Origin: UBA4636 sp045534575
GTDB taxonomy: Bacteria; Bacillota; Clostridia; Christensenellales; Borkfalkiaceae
Length of the DNA stretch: 64,000 nt
Reading direction: 5' to 3'
Assembly (NCBI GenBank): GCA_045534575.1
Contig: JAZSJZ010000008.1
Location: forward strand, 1 to 64,000
Positions 16,252-25,059 of the stretch are shown here, one piece after another. Each line of letters starts with the position of its first letter. Positions within the stretch are counted from its first letter, which is position 1. Under the pieces are notes generated by a model that saw nothing but the letters and a program-made list of their open reading frames with translations, had not been told where the DNA came from and made no database searches. A program made the translations under genes and the position numbers.

Positions 16252-17253
16252 GTGGCAAAAAAAGATAAAAAGAACAAAATAAGAAGAATAATCGTTGGGC
16301 TTCTTGATAGCGCTCCAAGAACAAGGCGAGAACTTATTGACGGCGTTTTAACTGAACTAGGTTTTTCGGCTAAAGATTTTGCAGATACTTCAGTCGGTTC
16401 AATCATTAACGTTGAAAGAAGTTACGTTGGCTCGATTATCGCCGATTTTGAAAGAATGCGTAGCATAAGAATTAAAAAAGGCGGAAAATACGAACTTGTT
16501 AAAGAGCAACTCGTGGTTGTTGGCGAAGGGCTTTGCGAGAGCGAAATTATTGCTAAGTTGCAACAATCTCCGCTATCTAAAGGCGAACTTTTCGAAGAAC
16601 TTGAAGTGCGTTTTGGAACTGATAAAACCTTTTCTTTAAAAGATGATTTATCGCTCCGCCAAACCGCAGGCAACGTTTTAAGAAAACTTCGCGAAAATAA
16701 GACGGTTTTTCTTGAAAATAACAAATATCATTTATCTCCTAGCAATAACTTAACGCTTGCCGTTTCGTCGATATCTCCAGAAGAGTTAAAATCGGCGTTT
16801 TTAACTAGGTTGTGCCTTCTTGGCGGGGAGTTTTTCGAAAAATATTTCGTATCTCTTATGGTTAAGTTTTACTCTATGACGGGTAGGCAAGTTTTATCGG
16901 CTGAGGTACTTGGCGGTTCGAGCGACGGCGGTGTTGACGGCGTTATCGAAACGCTAGATTATCTTGGCTTTAGAGAAACGGTTATGATTCAGCTTAAGTG
17001 CCGAGAAAATATTCAAGTAACCGAGAAAGAACTTCGTTCGTTTTACGGCGCAGTGTGCGCTAAAAAAGGAACTCAAGCAATTTTTGCAACCACGTCCTTT
17101 TTCCATAACGGCGCGAAAAATTTCCTAAGCGCAGTTGATAATTTAATCGGCGTTGACGGCGACAAACTTTTCGATATGGCGGTAAAGGCGCGGTTTGGCA
17201 TTAAGCATTTTAACGGAAGCTATCGAATTGATACGGCAATTTTGTCTATTTAA
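16252..17253 (+). CDS. Mrr-like restriction endonuclease
   Basis: A 333-residue protein. The C-terminal third is an Mrr catalytic domain of the PD-(D/E)xK fold: SSDGGVDGVIE, then VMIQLKCRE about 20 residues later (the D...QxK catalytic pattern), then KELRSFYGAV and GTQAIFATTSFF. The N-terminal ~190 residues are helical and may hold winged-helix-like DNA-binding segments (RRELIDGVL, KGELFEELEV). Mrr-type enzymes cut methylated or otherwise modified foreign DNA. Start GTG with AGGTGA upstream; an independent strong promoter means constitutive expression is likely. No methyltransferase is adjacent, consistent with a stand-alone type IV enzyme. Confidence 0.85.
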   Translation: MAKKDKKNKIRRIIVGLLDSAPRTRRELIDGVLTELGFSAKDFADTSVGSIINVERSYVGSIIADFERMRSIRIKKGGKYELVKEQLVVVGEGLCESEIIAKLQQSPLSKGELFEELEVRFGTDKTFSLKDDLSLRQTAGNVLRKLRENKTVFLENNKYHLSPSNNLTLAVSSISPEELKSAFLTRLCLLGGEFFEKYFVSLMVKFYSMTGRQVLSAEVLGGSSDGGVDGVIETLDYLGFRETVMIQLKCRENIQVTEKELRSFYGAVCAKKGTQAIFATTSFFHNGAKNFLSAVDNLIGVDGDKLFDMAVKARFGIKHFNGSYRIDTAILSI

Positions 17254-17299
17254 AATTCGTGGCTAGCAAAAAAAACGACAAAAACACCCTAAAAAATAT

Positions 17300-17328
17300 T
17301 TGACATAGAAAAACTATTGTGCTATAAA
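17300..17328 (+). promoter_or_regulatory. Promoter of the aspS-gatCAB operon
   Basis: Perfect TTGACA, a 17 bp spacer, TATAAA. It starts transcription just before the T-box leader. Confidence 0.85.
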
Positions 17329-17339
17329 TTATTTTATTA

Positions 17340-17604
17340 TAAGGCTATGATAAAGACAGTAGTTTAAGGCGAGCCCGTTTCTAGAGAACTATCGGCGGTG
17401 GAAAGATAGTAGCGGTCCTTAGGCGAATAACACTTTGGAGCCTGCGAAAGAACGCCAAAATTTGGTTTATAACGCTAAAAATTGGTTATTAGAATCGCAC
17501 GGGGGCGCGCCGTAATGCGAAATGAAGTGGATTGAAAAATCAATTTGGGTGGTATCGCGGAAGTTATCTTTCGTCCCATAAGGGGCTAAAGGTAACTTTT
17601 TTAT
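17340..17604 (+). promoter_or_regulatory. T-box leader (candidate Asn specifier AAC)
   Basis: A tRNA-sensing transcription attenuator. The diagnostic T-box TTTGGGTGGTATCGCGG lies at 17544-17560 and is followed by a terminator stem (AAGTTATCTTT with AAAGGTAACTT, 17561-17600) and a T-run. Upstream is a long stem I with the GAACTATCGGCGGT / AAGATAG apical region. In the expected specifier position, before ACTTTGGAGC, I read AAC (17429-17431), an asparagine codon. GAC, which aspS alone would predict, is not seen there. The specifier assignment needs a structure model. Confidence 0.9.
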
Positions 17605-17649
17605 TTTTTATAAATTTTTATTTGAATTTTTTAATTTTTGGAGAGAATT

Positions 17650-19380
17650 ATGTTAAGAACTAACACTTGTAACGAACTAAGAGTAAGTGATATCGGTAAA
17701 ACCGTCGTTTTATCGGGCTGGGTTGATACTATTCGCGACCACGGTGGCGTTATCTTTATCGACCTTCGCGACCATTATGGAATTACGCAAATAGTTTTGT
17801 CTAACGACTCGCTTTTAAGCGGTGTTTCTAAAGAAACGGTTATTTCAATCAAGGGCGTTGTTACTAAAAGAGATGAAGAAACGGTAAACGAAAAACTCGA
17901 AACGGGGCTTGTTGAGGTTAAGGCAACCGAACTTGAAATTTTAGGTCCGTGCCAATCTGCGCTTCCGTTTGAAATTTCGTCTTCCACGCAAACCCGTGAA
18001 GACGTTCGTTTAAAATATAGATATCTTGACCTTAGAAATCCTAAAATTCATCAAAACATTGTTCTTCGTTCAAAGGTTATCAGTTTTTTAAGAGCGCAAA
18101 TGGAAGAACTCGGGTTTATGGAAATTCAAACCCCAATTCTTACTGCGTCATCACCAGAAGGGGCAAGAGATTATCTTGTTCCAAGCCGTAAGCATAAAGG
18201 AAAGTTCTACGCGCTTCCTCAAGCACCACAACAATTCAAGCAACTTTTGATGGTTTCGGGCTTTGATAAATATTTCCAAATTGCGCCGTGCTTCCGTGAT
18301 GAAGACGCTCGTCAAGACAGATCTCCGGGCGAATTTTATCAACTAGACTTTGAAATGGCTTTCGCTTCTCAAGAAGACGTTTTTGCCGTTGCCGAAACGG
18401 TTGTTTACAACACTTTCAAGAAATTTACCGAAAAGGAAGTTTCTAAGCCACCGTTTACGAGAATTTCCTTCAACGATGCAATGCTTAAATACGGCACCGA
18501 TAAGCCAGACCTTCGCAATCCGCTTATCATTGAAGATTTAACAGAGTTTTTCTCAAGAGTTGAATTCCCACTCTTTAAGAATAAGCCTGTTCGTGGTATC
18601 GTTGCAGATTGTTCTAACAAGAGCAAGAAATTCTTTGAAGATTCTCTAAAGTATGCTTTCGAAATTGGTATGAAGGGCTTAGGCTACTTAACGCTAACTA
18701 ACGGCGAATATAAAGGGCCTATCGCTAAGTTCTTAAGCGAAGAACAACGCGAAGAACTCACCCAAAAGGTTGGCATTAAAGAAGGCGAAACGCTATTCTT
18801 TATTTGCGACGTTAAATCTATCGTAAACCGCCTTGCTGGTCAAATAAGAACGTGGCTCGGCGAACAACTCGATATCATTGATAAGTCAAAATACGAATTT
18901 TGCTTTATCGTTGATTTCCCAATGTATGAATATAATGAAGACGCTGGCAAAATTGACTTTACTCACAACCCTTTCTCTATGCCACAAGGCGGTATGGATG
19001 CGCTTTTAAACAAAAATCCGCTTGACATTTTTGCTTATCAGTATGATATCGTATGTAACGGCGTTGAGTTATCGTCTGGCGCGGTTAGAAACCACAACCC
19101 AGATATTATGAGAAAGGCGTTCGAGATTGCAGGCTACGGCGAAGAAACGCTCAAAGAAAAATTCGGCGCGCTCTATAAAGCCTTCTCGTTCGGCGCTCCT
19201 CCTCACGCAGGCATGGCTCCAGGCGTTGATAGAATGGTTATGCTCATCTCTGGTGAAGAGACTATTCGTGACGTTATTGCCTTCCCACTAAACGGCAACG
19301 CGCAAGATTTAATGATGCAAGCGCCTGGCGAAGTTACCGAACAACAACTAAGAGAAGTTCATGTTAAAATTAGAGATTAG
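17650..19380 (+). CDS. aspS: Aspartyl-tRNA synthetase
   Basis: A 576-residue class IIb synthetase. It has an N-terminal OB anticodon-binding domain (VVLSGWVDTIRDHGGVIFID), motif 2 (FRDEDARQDRSPGEFYQLD), the bacterial GAD insertion (about residues 280-420), and motif 3 (GAPPHAGMAPGVDRMVM). The ATG at 17650 is chosen because GGAGAG lies at a good spacing; an in-frame TTG at 17638 overlaps that site. Genes for tRNA-dependent amidotransferase follow and the T-box appears to read Asn. I therefore infer a non-discriminating enzyme that also makes Asp-tRNA(Asn) for transamidation, as in several Clostridium species. Confidence 0.97.
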   Translation: MLRTNTCNELRVSDIGKTVVLSGWVDTIRDHGGVIFIDLRDHYGITQIVLSNDSLLSGVSKETVISIKGVVTKRDEETVNEKLETGLVEVKATELEILGPCQSALPFEISSSTQTREDVRLKYRYLDLRNPKIHQNIVLRSKVISFLRAQMEELGFMEIQTPILTASSPEGARDYLVPSRKHKGKFYALPQAPQQFKQLLMVSGFDKYFQIAPCFRDEDARQDRSPGEFYQLDFEMAFASQEDVFAVAETVVYNTFKKFTEKEVSKPPFTRISFNDAMLKYGTDKPDLRNPLIIEDLTEFFSRVEFPLFKNKPVRGIVADCSNKSKKFFEDSLKYAFEIGMKGLGYLTLTNGEYKGPIAKFLSEEQREELTQKVGIKEGETLFFICDVKSIVNRLAGQIRTWLGEQLDIIDKSKYEFCFIVDFPMYEYNEDAGKIDFTHNPFSMPQGGMDALLNKNPLDIFAYQYDIVCNGVELSSGAVRNHNPDIMRKAFEIAGYGEETLKEKFGALYKAFSFGAPPHAGMAPGVDRMVMLISGEETIRDVIAFPLNGNAQDLMMQAPGEVTEQQLREVHVKIRD

Positions 19381-19405
19381 TCGGTCTATAAGTCGATTAT
19401 CGGCT
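19380..19405 (+). repeat. Dispersed CTATAA hairpin repeat, copy 3
   Basis: Orientation A. Core TCTATAAGTCGATTATCGG between aspS and gatC. It lies within the operon, so it is transcribed. Confidence 0.75.
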
Positions 19406-19443
19406 AAAATTTATAAATTTTTGTAAAATAAACGGAGGGTGTT

Positions 19444-19725
19444 ATGACGGAAAAAACCTTTACCGAATTAGAAAAATTCAATCAGTTTCGTTTAAGTAGC
19501 CAAGAAAAGGCTCAAACTTTAGAACTTATTGAAAAAATTGAAAATGATTATAAAATGCTAGATAGCGTAAACACAGAAAACGTTTTGCCTATGGTGCACG
19601 TTATGCCAAAAGATAACGCGCTTCGCCAAGACGAAATGGTTAAAACTTTTTCGCGTGACGATTTGCAAACGCAAGCCCCAGCCGTTTCCGACGGGTATTG
19701 GGAAGTTCCTCGTTTGGTTGAATAA
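19444..19725 (+). CDS. gatC: Asp/Glu-tRNA amidotransferase subunit C
   Basis: A 93-residue subunit that wraps around GatA and GatB and stabilises the complex. Family features are the LSSQEKAQTLELIEKIENDYKML helix and the C-terminal VLPMVHVMP...LRQDEMVKTFSRDDLQTQAP...GYWEVPRLVE, the conserved tail that threads between the partners. A GGAGGG site precedes the ATG. It sits 64 bp after aspS, with a repeat hairpin between, and 11 bp before gatA. The tail is normal, so the complex with GatA and GatB should still form even though GatA itself looks inactive. Confidence 0.93.
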   Translation: MTEKTFTELEKFNQFRLSSQEKAQTLELIEKIENDYKMLDSVNTENVLPMVHVMPKDNALRQDEMVKTFSRDDLQTQAPAVSDGYWEVPRLVE

Positions 19726-19736
19726 GGCGGTGGATT

Positions 19737-20918
19737 ATGAGTTATTTTGTTTATGAAACTGAAAACATTTCAAAAGATTCTATCGCTTTAGACGATATGA
19801 TTTTAACCACCGACGGCATAACTTCAGCCGGCTCAAAAATGCTCTATAATTTTAAGAGTTTATTTTGCGCTGAAGTCGTTTCTCGCTTAGAAAAAGCGGG
19901 CTTAAAGGTTGGAGGAAAGGTTAAAACGGGCGAATTTGCGCTCGATCTACTTGGCGAAACTTGCTATCAAGGCGTGCAGGCTGATGAAAATGGTATCTTA
20001 GAGGCTCCAGCCGTTAAAGTTTTAGACCAAAACTTGGCTAAAGCCGTTATCTGCCTAGACGTAAACGGTTATCCTAGAAGGGCGGCGGGCTTATCTAATA
20101 AAGTTTTCATTAAGCCTACCTACGGCGTTGTTTCAAGATACGGCGTTATTCCGGGCGCGTGCTCGGGCGAAACGGTTGGCGTTATGGCAAACTCTTCGCA
20201 AGATTGCAAAGAGGTTTTAGAAAAGATTGCCTGCCACGACGAAAAGGACGGAACAAGCCTAGATGATAGCGTTATCGAAAAGGCGTTAACAATATCAAAA
20301 ACGGCTAAAAAGGTTGCTGTTTTGAAAGAATTCGTTGAACTTTGCGACGACCAAACAAAAGAAAAGATTAACGAAGTTTTAGAAAAACTTAAAGATAGCG
20401 GTTTGGAAGTTCAAGAAATTTCATCTAGCGAAATTTTGGTTAGCCAAGTTAGTTGGAACATTTTAATGACGGCAGAGGTTTGCAACAACGTTTCCCGTTA
20501 CGACGGCGTTAAGTTCGGCTACCGCGCTGAAGATTATAGGAATATTGATGAACTTTACGTAAAATCTAGAACGGAAGCGTTCGGCGCATATTTAAAGTCG
20601 GTTGTAATGCTAGGCTCTAGCGTTTTGGCTAACGAAAACTACGATAGGCTTTACGATAAGTCTTTAAGAGTTCGTAGAGTTGTTAAGGATTGGTTTGAGA
20701 AGGCTTTTGAAAGTTTTGACGCCGTTATTATTCCTTGCGCTTCAAAATGCTCGTTTAGCGCAAAAGACGTTTCGCAACAAACTATCTATGAAGAGAGCGT
20801 GTTCACGGCTCCAGCGTCTATCACGGGGCTTCCTTGTGTTAGCGTTTCTAACGTTCAACTTATCGGCGATAAACTCACCGACGCTATGCTTTTAGATATT
20901 GCAAAGGTTTTGGAGTGA
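19737..20918 (+). CDS. gatA: GatA-like subunit lacking amidase catalytic residues
   Basis: Homologous to GatA over its length, with clear landmarks: GSKML, GKVKTGEFAL, KPTYGVVSRYGV, DGTSLDD, SRYDGVKFGYR, and LYVKSRTEAFG. It has only 393 residues against ~485, missing about 60 N-terminal residues and part of the C-terminus. The catalytic Lys of IKDN is Asp19 (LDDM). The GGSSGGSA segment with the cis-Ser is deleted. The nucleophile of DTGGSIRQPA aligns with Tyr112 (DVNGYPRRAA). Glutamine hydrolysis therefore seems impossible by the usual Ser-cisSer-Lys triad. The frame is intact, spacing to gatC and gatB is operon-like, and the sequence is not visibly decaying, so a retained structural role or use of another ammonia source is likely. 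Confidence 0.9.
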   Translation: MSYFVYETENISKDSIALDDMILTTDGITSAGSKMLYNFKSLFCAEVVSRLEKAGLKVGGKVKTGEFALDLLGETCYQGVQADENGILEAPAVKVLDQNLAKAVICLDVNGYPRRAAGLSNKVFIKPTYGVVSRYGVIPGACSGETVGVMANSSQDCKEVLEKIACHDEKDGTSLDDSVIEKALTISKTAKKVAVLKEFVELCDDQTKEKINEVLEKLKDSGLEVQEISSSEILVSQVSWNILMTAEVCNNVSRYDGVKFGYRAEDYRNIDELYVKSRTEAFGAYLKSVVMLGSSVLANENYDRLYDKSLRVRRVVKDWFEKAFESFDAVIIPCASKCSFSAKDVSQQTIYEESVFTAPASITGLPCVSVSNVQLIGDKLTDAMLLDIAKVLE

Positions 20919-20928
20919 GGTGAAGAAA

Positions 20929-22371
20929 ATGGAATATGAAGTAGTTATCGGCTTAGAAGTTCACGTTGAACTTGCCACAAAATCAAAAATTTTCTGCTCT
21001 TGCTCGGCTGAACCTGGTGGTGAGCAGAACGACCACGTATGCCCGGCGTGTTGCGGTATGCCCGGCATGTTACCAATCGTAAACAAAAAAGTTGTTGAAC
21101 TTGGTATGACGGCTGGTATGATGCTAAACTGCCACATTAACCAAGTTACCACTTTCGATAAAAAGAATTATTACTATCCAGACCTTCCTTGCTCGTATCA
21201 AACGACGCAACTTTTTGCGCCTATCTGCGTAAACGGGTCGGTTAGAATTAAAACTTCTAAAGGCGAAAAAGATATTAGAATTAAGCAAATTCATATGGAA
21301 GAAGATGCCGGCAAACTCGTTCACGACGACTGGCGCGATCTTTCTATGGTTGACTTTAACAGAACTAGCGTTCCGCTTTGTGAAATTGTAAGCCAGCCTG
21401 ATTTGTCTTCGAGCGAAGAGGTTATTGCGTATCTTGAAAGGCTAAGACTTTTATTAAGATTTGCCAAAGTTTCCTCGTGCCGTTGGGAAATGGGTTCAAT
21501 GCGTTGCGACGTAAACCTTTCTGTTCGCGAAAAGGGTAGCAAGGTTTTGGGCGTTAGAACGGAAATGAAGAATATGAACTCGCTTTCGGCGATAAAGCGC
21601 GCTATCGAATACGAAACGGCTCGCCATATCGACGCGCTCGAGCGCAACACCGAAGTTTTGGTTCAAGAAACTCGCCGTTGGGATGACGTTAAAGGCAAGA
21701 GCTTTGCTATGAGAAACAAAGAAACGGCGGCGGATTATAGATACTTCCCTGACCCTAACATTATGCCAATCGTTATTAGCGACGAGTGGCTTGAAGAAGT
21801 TAAGGCTTCGCTCCCTGTTCTTCCTGAAGAGAAGAAAAAATATTTTATGGATGAACTTGGCTTATTAGAAGAAGATGCCGAGCCGTTAGTTCAAAGTAGG
21901 GCTTTTTGCGACGTGTTTGACGAGGCTTTCAAGGTTTGCGGTAACGCCAAAGAGGTTGCTAACTGGATTTTGAAAGACTCATCTAGCATTATGAACAAAA
22001 AGCAAATGAATGCCGATGCGTTTTCAATCAACGGCACTCGTCTTGGCGAACTTATCAAACTTGTTATTGATGGCAAGGTTGGCAGAGTGAACGCAAAAAC
22101 AATTCTTAGCGAAATGTTCGAAAGCGATATCGACCCTGAGGCTTTTGCAAAAGAAAACGGGCTTATTGTTAGCAACGATTTATCTCAAATCGAAACCGTT
22201 GTTGACGAAATTATTAAACAAAACCCAAAATCTGTTGCAGATTATCTTGGTGGTAAAGAAAAAGCGCTTATGGCAATTTTCGGTCAATGCATGAAGCAAC
22301 TAAAAGGCAACTGCAACCCTCAAGTTCTTAACGAAATTATCTTAAAGAAAGTTAATGCGTTAAAGAATTAA
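20929..22371 (+). CDS. gatB: Asp/Glu-tRNA amidotransferase subunit B
   Basis: A 480-residue kinase/transamidase subunit that phosphorylates the side chain of mischarged Asp- or Glu-tRNA and accepts ammonia. Intact motifs: VVIGLEVHVEL, the zinc-site Cys cluster (CSCSAEPGG and CPACCGMPG), YYYPDLPCSYQ, HMEEDAGKLVHD, and RCDVNLSVREKG...RTEMKNMNS. The C-terminal YqeY-like tail (VADYLGGKEKALMAIFGQ) is complete. The start at 20929 is 10 bp after gatA, with GAGGTGAAG as ribosome site. In contrast to the neighbouring GatA, every recognised functional motif is kept. Confidence 0.96.
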   Translation: MEYEVVIGLEVHVELATKSKIFCSCSAEPGGEQNDHVCPACCGMPGMLPIVNKKVVELGMTAGMMLNCHINQVTTFDKKNYYYPDLPCSYQTTQLFAPICVNGSVRIKTSKGEKDIRIKQIHMEEDAGKLVHDDWRDLSMVDFNRTSVPLCEIVSQPDLSSSEEVIAYLERLRLLLRFAKVSSCRWEMGSMRCDVNLSVREKGSKVLGVRTEMKNMNSLSAIKRAIEYETARHIDALERNTEVLVQETRRWDDVKGKSFAMRNKETAADYRYFPDPNIMPIVISDEWLEEVKASLPVLPEEKKKYFMDELGLLEEDAEPLVQSRAFCDVFDEAFKVCGNAKEVANWILKDSSSIMNKKQMNADAFSINGTRLGELIKLVIDGKVGRVNAKTILSEMFESDIDPEAFAKENGLIVSNDLSQIETVVDEIIKQNPKSVADYLGGKEKALMAIFGQCMKQLKGNCNPQVLNEIILKKVNALKN

Positions 22372-22392
22372 GAAGAAAATTTTTCAAAAGTA

Positions 22393-22421
22393 TTGAATTT
22401 GACAAGTTATAGTTGTATAAT
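22393..22421 (+). promoter_or_regulatory. Promoter of DUF6273 lipoprotein gene
   Basis: TTGAAT, a 17 bp spacer, perfect TATAAT, ending 25 bp before the ATG. Confidence 0.7.
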
Positions 22422-22446
22422 ATTCAAAAAAGGAAAGTTATAAAAG

Positions 22447-23886
22447 ATGAAAAGAAGAAGTTGTATTTTTATACTTATTATGGTTTTTGCACTATCTTTT
22501 TTTATGGTAGCTTGTGATAAAGATGATAATAAAAACAATTCTAGTTCAAGCAAAGACTCTCATAGTTCATCAAGTCAATTAGAATCAAGCACGTCAATTT
22601 TTGATACTGCAACAACAATCTACGTTGGCGATAAAGTTACTGCTAATATTTCGCAAGCTGGGCAACAAGTTTGTTTTAAGTTTGTTCCTACTGAAACAAA
22701 AACGTATAATTTTAAGTCGTTAGGTGATTTTGACACTTGTTGCTATCTATATGATAAAAATCAAAAGTTAATAAAATCTAATGATAATGGAACAAATTAC
22801 AACTTTAGTCTTGATTGCAATTTAACAAAAGGGCAAACGTATTATTTTGTTGTTGAATTATTTGACAAGAACCAAACAGAGAATTTCAAAGTTGAACTAA
22901 ATATAGCAAGTCAGCAAGATAGTTCAAATGAAACAAATTCAGGTTCAAATAACGACCAACCTTCAAATTCTCAACCGGGTTCGACTGATGGCGAATATGT
23001 GTATTTTGGTTCGTATCCGCAAACGAGAATTACGAATTCTTCGCTAATTTCAACATTAAACAATTTGGCTGGTTCTCTACCAACGCCTTCATCTTCGTCC
23101 GCTTGGACTGCTTATAGCAATTATTATATAGCAGACAGCCTCTCTACTTTTATGTGGTTCATTGACATTGGATATTCAAACGAAAAATATCGCGGTGTTT
23201 ATTTTAGTCAATATCGCCCATTCTGGGTTGCTGATGAATCAAATGAAGATAGATCTTATCAAGATGATAACGGTTATTTGAAAAACAGAGTTTATTGGTT
23301 TAAATATGAGCCACTTGCTTGGCATGTTTTATCGACTGAAGGGAATAAAAAACTTTTATTCTGCAAACAAATTATTGATTGCACACAATTCGATTACGGC
23401 ACGACGATTACCAACCATTTCGACCAAAGCGATATTAGAACTTGGTTAAACGAAACCTTCTATAACACGGCGTTTAGCTCTTTAGAAAAAACACAAATAG
23501 TAAAAACAACTATTAGCAATAATGCGCGCAATTCAAACCCTTATGAAAATGCAACGCTTTGGAACAATGGTGTGAACATTCATGCCACAGGCGACACCCA
23601 AGATAACGTCTTCTTATTGAGTATGTATGAAGTAACTAACACAACTTATGGTTTTTCAGGTTATAACGCTACCGATACTATGCGAAAAAAGACTGTAACC
23701 GATTATGGTAAATGTCAAGGTGCGGTTATTGATAATAACGGTTATGGCTATTGGTGGACTCGTTCACCTCGTTCTTTAATAGATCGCCACGCATTAGTTG
23801 TTTATAACAATGGTATGGCACACGAAGGTTGTTCTGTTTATAACACCGCTTTCGGTGTTGTTCCTGCAATAACTGTTATAATATAA
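22447..23886 (+). CDS. Lipoprotein with PPC-like and DUF6273 domains
   Basis: A 479-residue surface lipoprotein. The signal with lipobox MVAC is followed by a Ser/Asn linker. Residues ~55-155 resemble a bacterial pre-peptidase C-terminal beta domain (TANISQAGQQVCFKFVPTE, TYYFVVELFD). Residues ~180-479 are a DUF6273 domain, recognisable by YVYFGSYPQTRI, EPLAWHVLSTEGNKKLLF, DIRTWLNETFYNTAFSSLE, VFLLSMYEVTN and GYWWTRSPRS...GVVPAITV. DUF6273 is widespread on surface proteins of gut Clostridia and has no proven function; the fold may be related to carbohydrate- or ligand-binding modules. It is monocistronic, with promoter and terminator. Confidence 0.85.
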   Translation: MKRRSCIFILIMVFALSFFMVACDKDDNKNNSSSSKDSHSSSSQLESSTSIFDTATTIYVGDKVTANISQAGQQVCFKFVPTETKTYNFKSLGDFDTCCYLYDKNQKLIKSNDNGTNYNFSLDCNLTKGQTYYFVVELFDKNQTENFKVELNIASQQDSSNETNSGSNNDQPSNSQPGSTDGEYVYFGSYPQTRITNSSLISTLNNLAGSLPTPSSSSAWTAYSNYYIADSLSTFMWFIDIGYSNEKYRGVYFSQYRPFWVADESNEDRSYQDDNGYLKNRVYWFKYEPLAWHVLSTEGNKKLLFCKQIIDCTQFDYGTTITNHFDQSDIRTWLNETFYNTAFSSLEKTQIVKTTISNNARNSNPYENATLWNNGVNIHATGDTQDNVFLLSMYEVTNTTYGFSGYNATDTMRKKTVTDYGKCQGAVIDNNGYGYWWTRSPRSLIDRHALVVYNNGMAHEGCSVYNTAFGVVPAITVII

Positions 23887-23900
23887 TTCTTCTAAAAAAT

Positions 23901-23934
23901 AAGCGATAGCAATTTTGCTATCGCTTAGTTTTTT
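23901..23934. terminator. Bidirectional terminator
   Basis: A perfect 12 bp stem (AAGCGATAGCAA / TTGCTATCGCTT), then AGTTTTTTT. It separates the DUF6273 gene from the convergent protease gene and overlaps the latter's stop. Confidence 0.92.
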
Positions 23935-24920
23935 TAAGTAAGAACATATTTGTTTAAAAACTCTTTTACTTTGTTTGCTGGAATCGCAAAAGTATATAGA
24001 AACTGGCCGTAAGGTGTTTCTGCACCACCAAAGTTTATTCCACAAATTTGAAGGTTAGAGTTTAAAATAGGGCCTCCACTTGAGCCGTGGTCTGCTTTTG
24101 CAGTGTGAGTTATTGCATCAAAAGTGACTTTCGTTCCCTCAATAATATTGCAGTTTTCATACCCCCTAACTTTGCCATAAGTTATATAATTAGTTTGTCC
24201 ATTAGGCGCTCCTAAAGAGATAATATCATCGCCGACAACTGGGTCCCCGCTAATGCTTAGAGGTAAAACTTGCGATGAAGAAGAGGTGAAATATAAGCAA
24301 GCAAGGTCATATTCGGCAGATAGCGCTTTTACGTTATTTTTCTTGTGCAGATAAGCCGTGTATTGAGTGCCCTTATAATCTTCTACGATAAAAGATTGAT
24401 TAGTGTAATTGCTAGAGTTGTTTGCAACGTGCCAGTTAGTTAAAATGTAGTATGTAGTGCCGGTTCGTTTAAAACAAACTCCAGAACCTTGAGCAGTAAG
24501 TTGTGTTAGCGTGTTGTTCATTTTATTATATACTTTCACAACACTTTTCATATGAGTTTGGCTAATTTCGTTGGTTATTTTGCTTGCGTCTAGTTCAAAG
24601 CCTGCATAAAGAGAAAAATCGGTTTTCACTATGCTTGAAAAATCATATTGATTTATGCAATCGGCGGTAATGTACCAACCTGTAAAAATATAATTGTTTT
24701 TTTGCGGGTTGATAGAAGGCATAGAAACTCTTTTGCCTGGTTCAACTTCAACAACTAAAGGGTCTTTTCCATTATTATAGTGAAATGTTACGGTGAAGTT
24801 TCTAGCGTTTAAAATTGAATTTGCAGAAGTTGCGCCACTAGATCCGGAACTGCACGCAGTAACGCTTGATAATAGATAAATGGTTAATATTGACAAAATA
24901 AAAAGTGACAATTTTTTCAT
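23934..24920 (-). CDS. Lipoprotein: InlB repeat fused to trypsin-like serine protease
   Basis: A 328-residue lipoprotein with lipobox VTAC near residue 23. It carries one Listeria-Bacteroides repeat (FTVTFHYNNG to LYAGFELD, residues ~42-110) and then a trypsin/DegP-like protease domain. The catalytic triad is readable: His in LTNWHVA, Asp in SAEYDLACLYF, Ser in HGSSGGPI. No PDZ domain follows. It probably acts on proteins at the outer face of the membrane. The same repeat type is used in the large surface operon at 7.3-15.3 kb, so the two may share partners. Confidence 0.9.
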   Translation of the reverse strand: MKKLSLFILSILTIYLLSSVTACSSGSSGATSANSILNARNFTVTFHYNNGKDPLVVEVEPGKRVSMPSINPQKNNYIFTGWYITADCINQYDFSSIVKTDFSLYAGFELDASKITNEISQTHMKSVVKVYNKMNNTLTQLTAQGSGVCFKRTGTTYYILTNWHVANNSSNYTNQSFIVEDYKGTQYTAYLHKKNNVKALSAEYDLACLYFTSSSSQVLPLSISGDPVVGDDIISLGAPNGQTNYITYGKVRGYENCNIIEGTKVTFDAITHTAKADHGSSGGPILNSNLQICGINFGGAETPYGQFLYTFAIPANKVKEFLNKYVLT

Positions 24921-25022
24921 ATAAATTTTCCTGTAAGTTTAAAAATTGAATATTAAAACAATTTTAACTAAAATTTAAAACTTTAAGAGTGCTTTAGTTT
25001 GATAAGTAAAACAATTAAGTAT

Positions 25023-25049
25023 AAAAACCTTTTACTTATGTGTAAAAGG
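25023..25049 (-). terminator. Terminator of TIR-ansA operon
   Basis: On the minus strand: stem CCTTTTAC / GTAAAAGG with a 6-base loop, then TTTTT. Confidence 0.75.
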
Positions 25050-25059
25050 CTTTGTTCTT

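Noticed and set aside
19737..20918. gatA as a frameshifted pseudogene
   Set aside because: The frame is continuous, ends with normal spacing to gatB and keeps many conserved segments; the losses are specific to the active site.
22399..22421. TTGACA and TATAAT as a promoter pair before the DUF6273 gene
   Set aside because: The spacing is only 11 bp; TTGAAT six bases upstream gives 17 bp with the same TATAAT.
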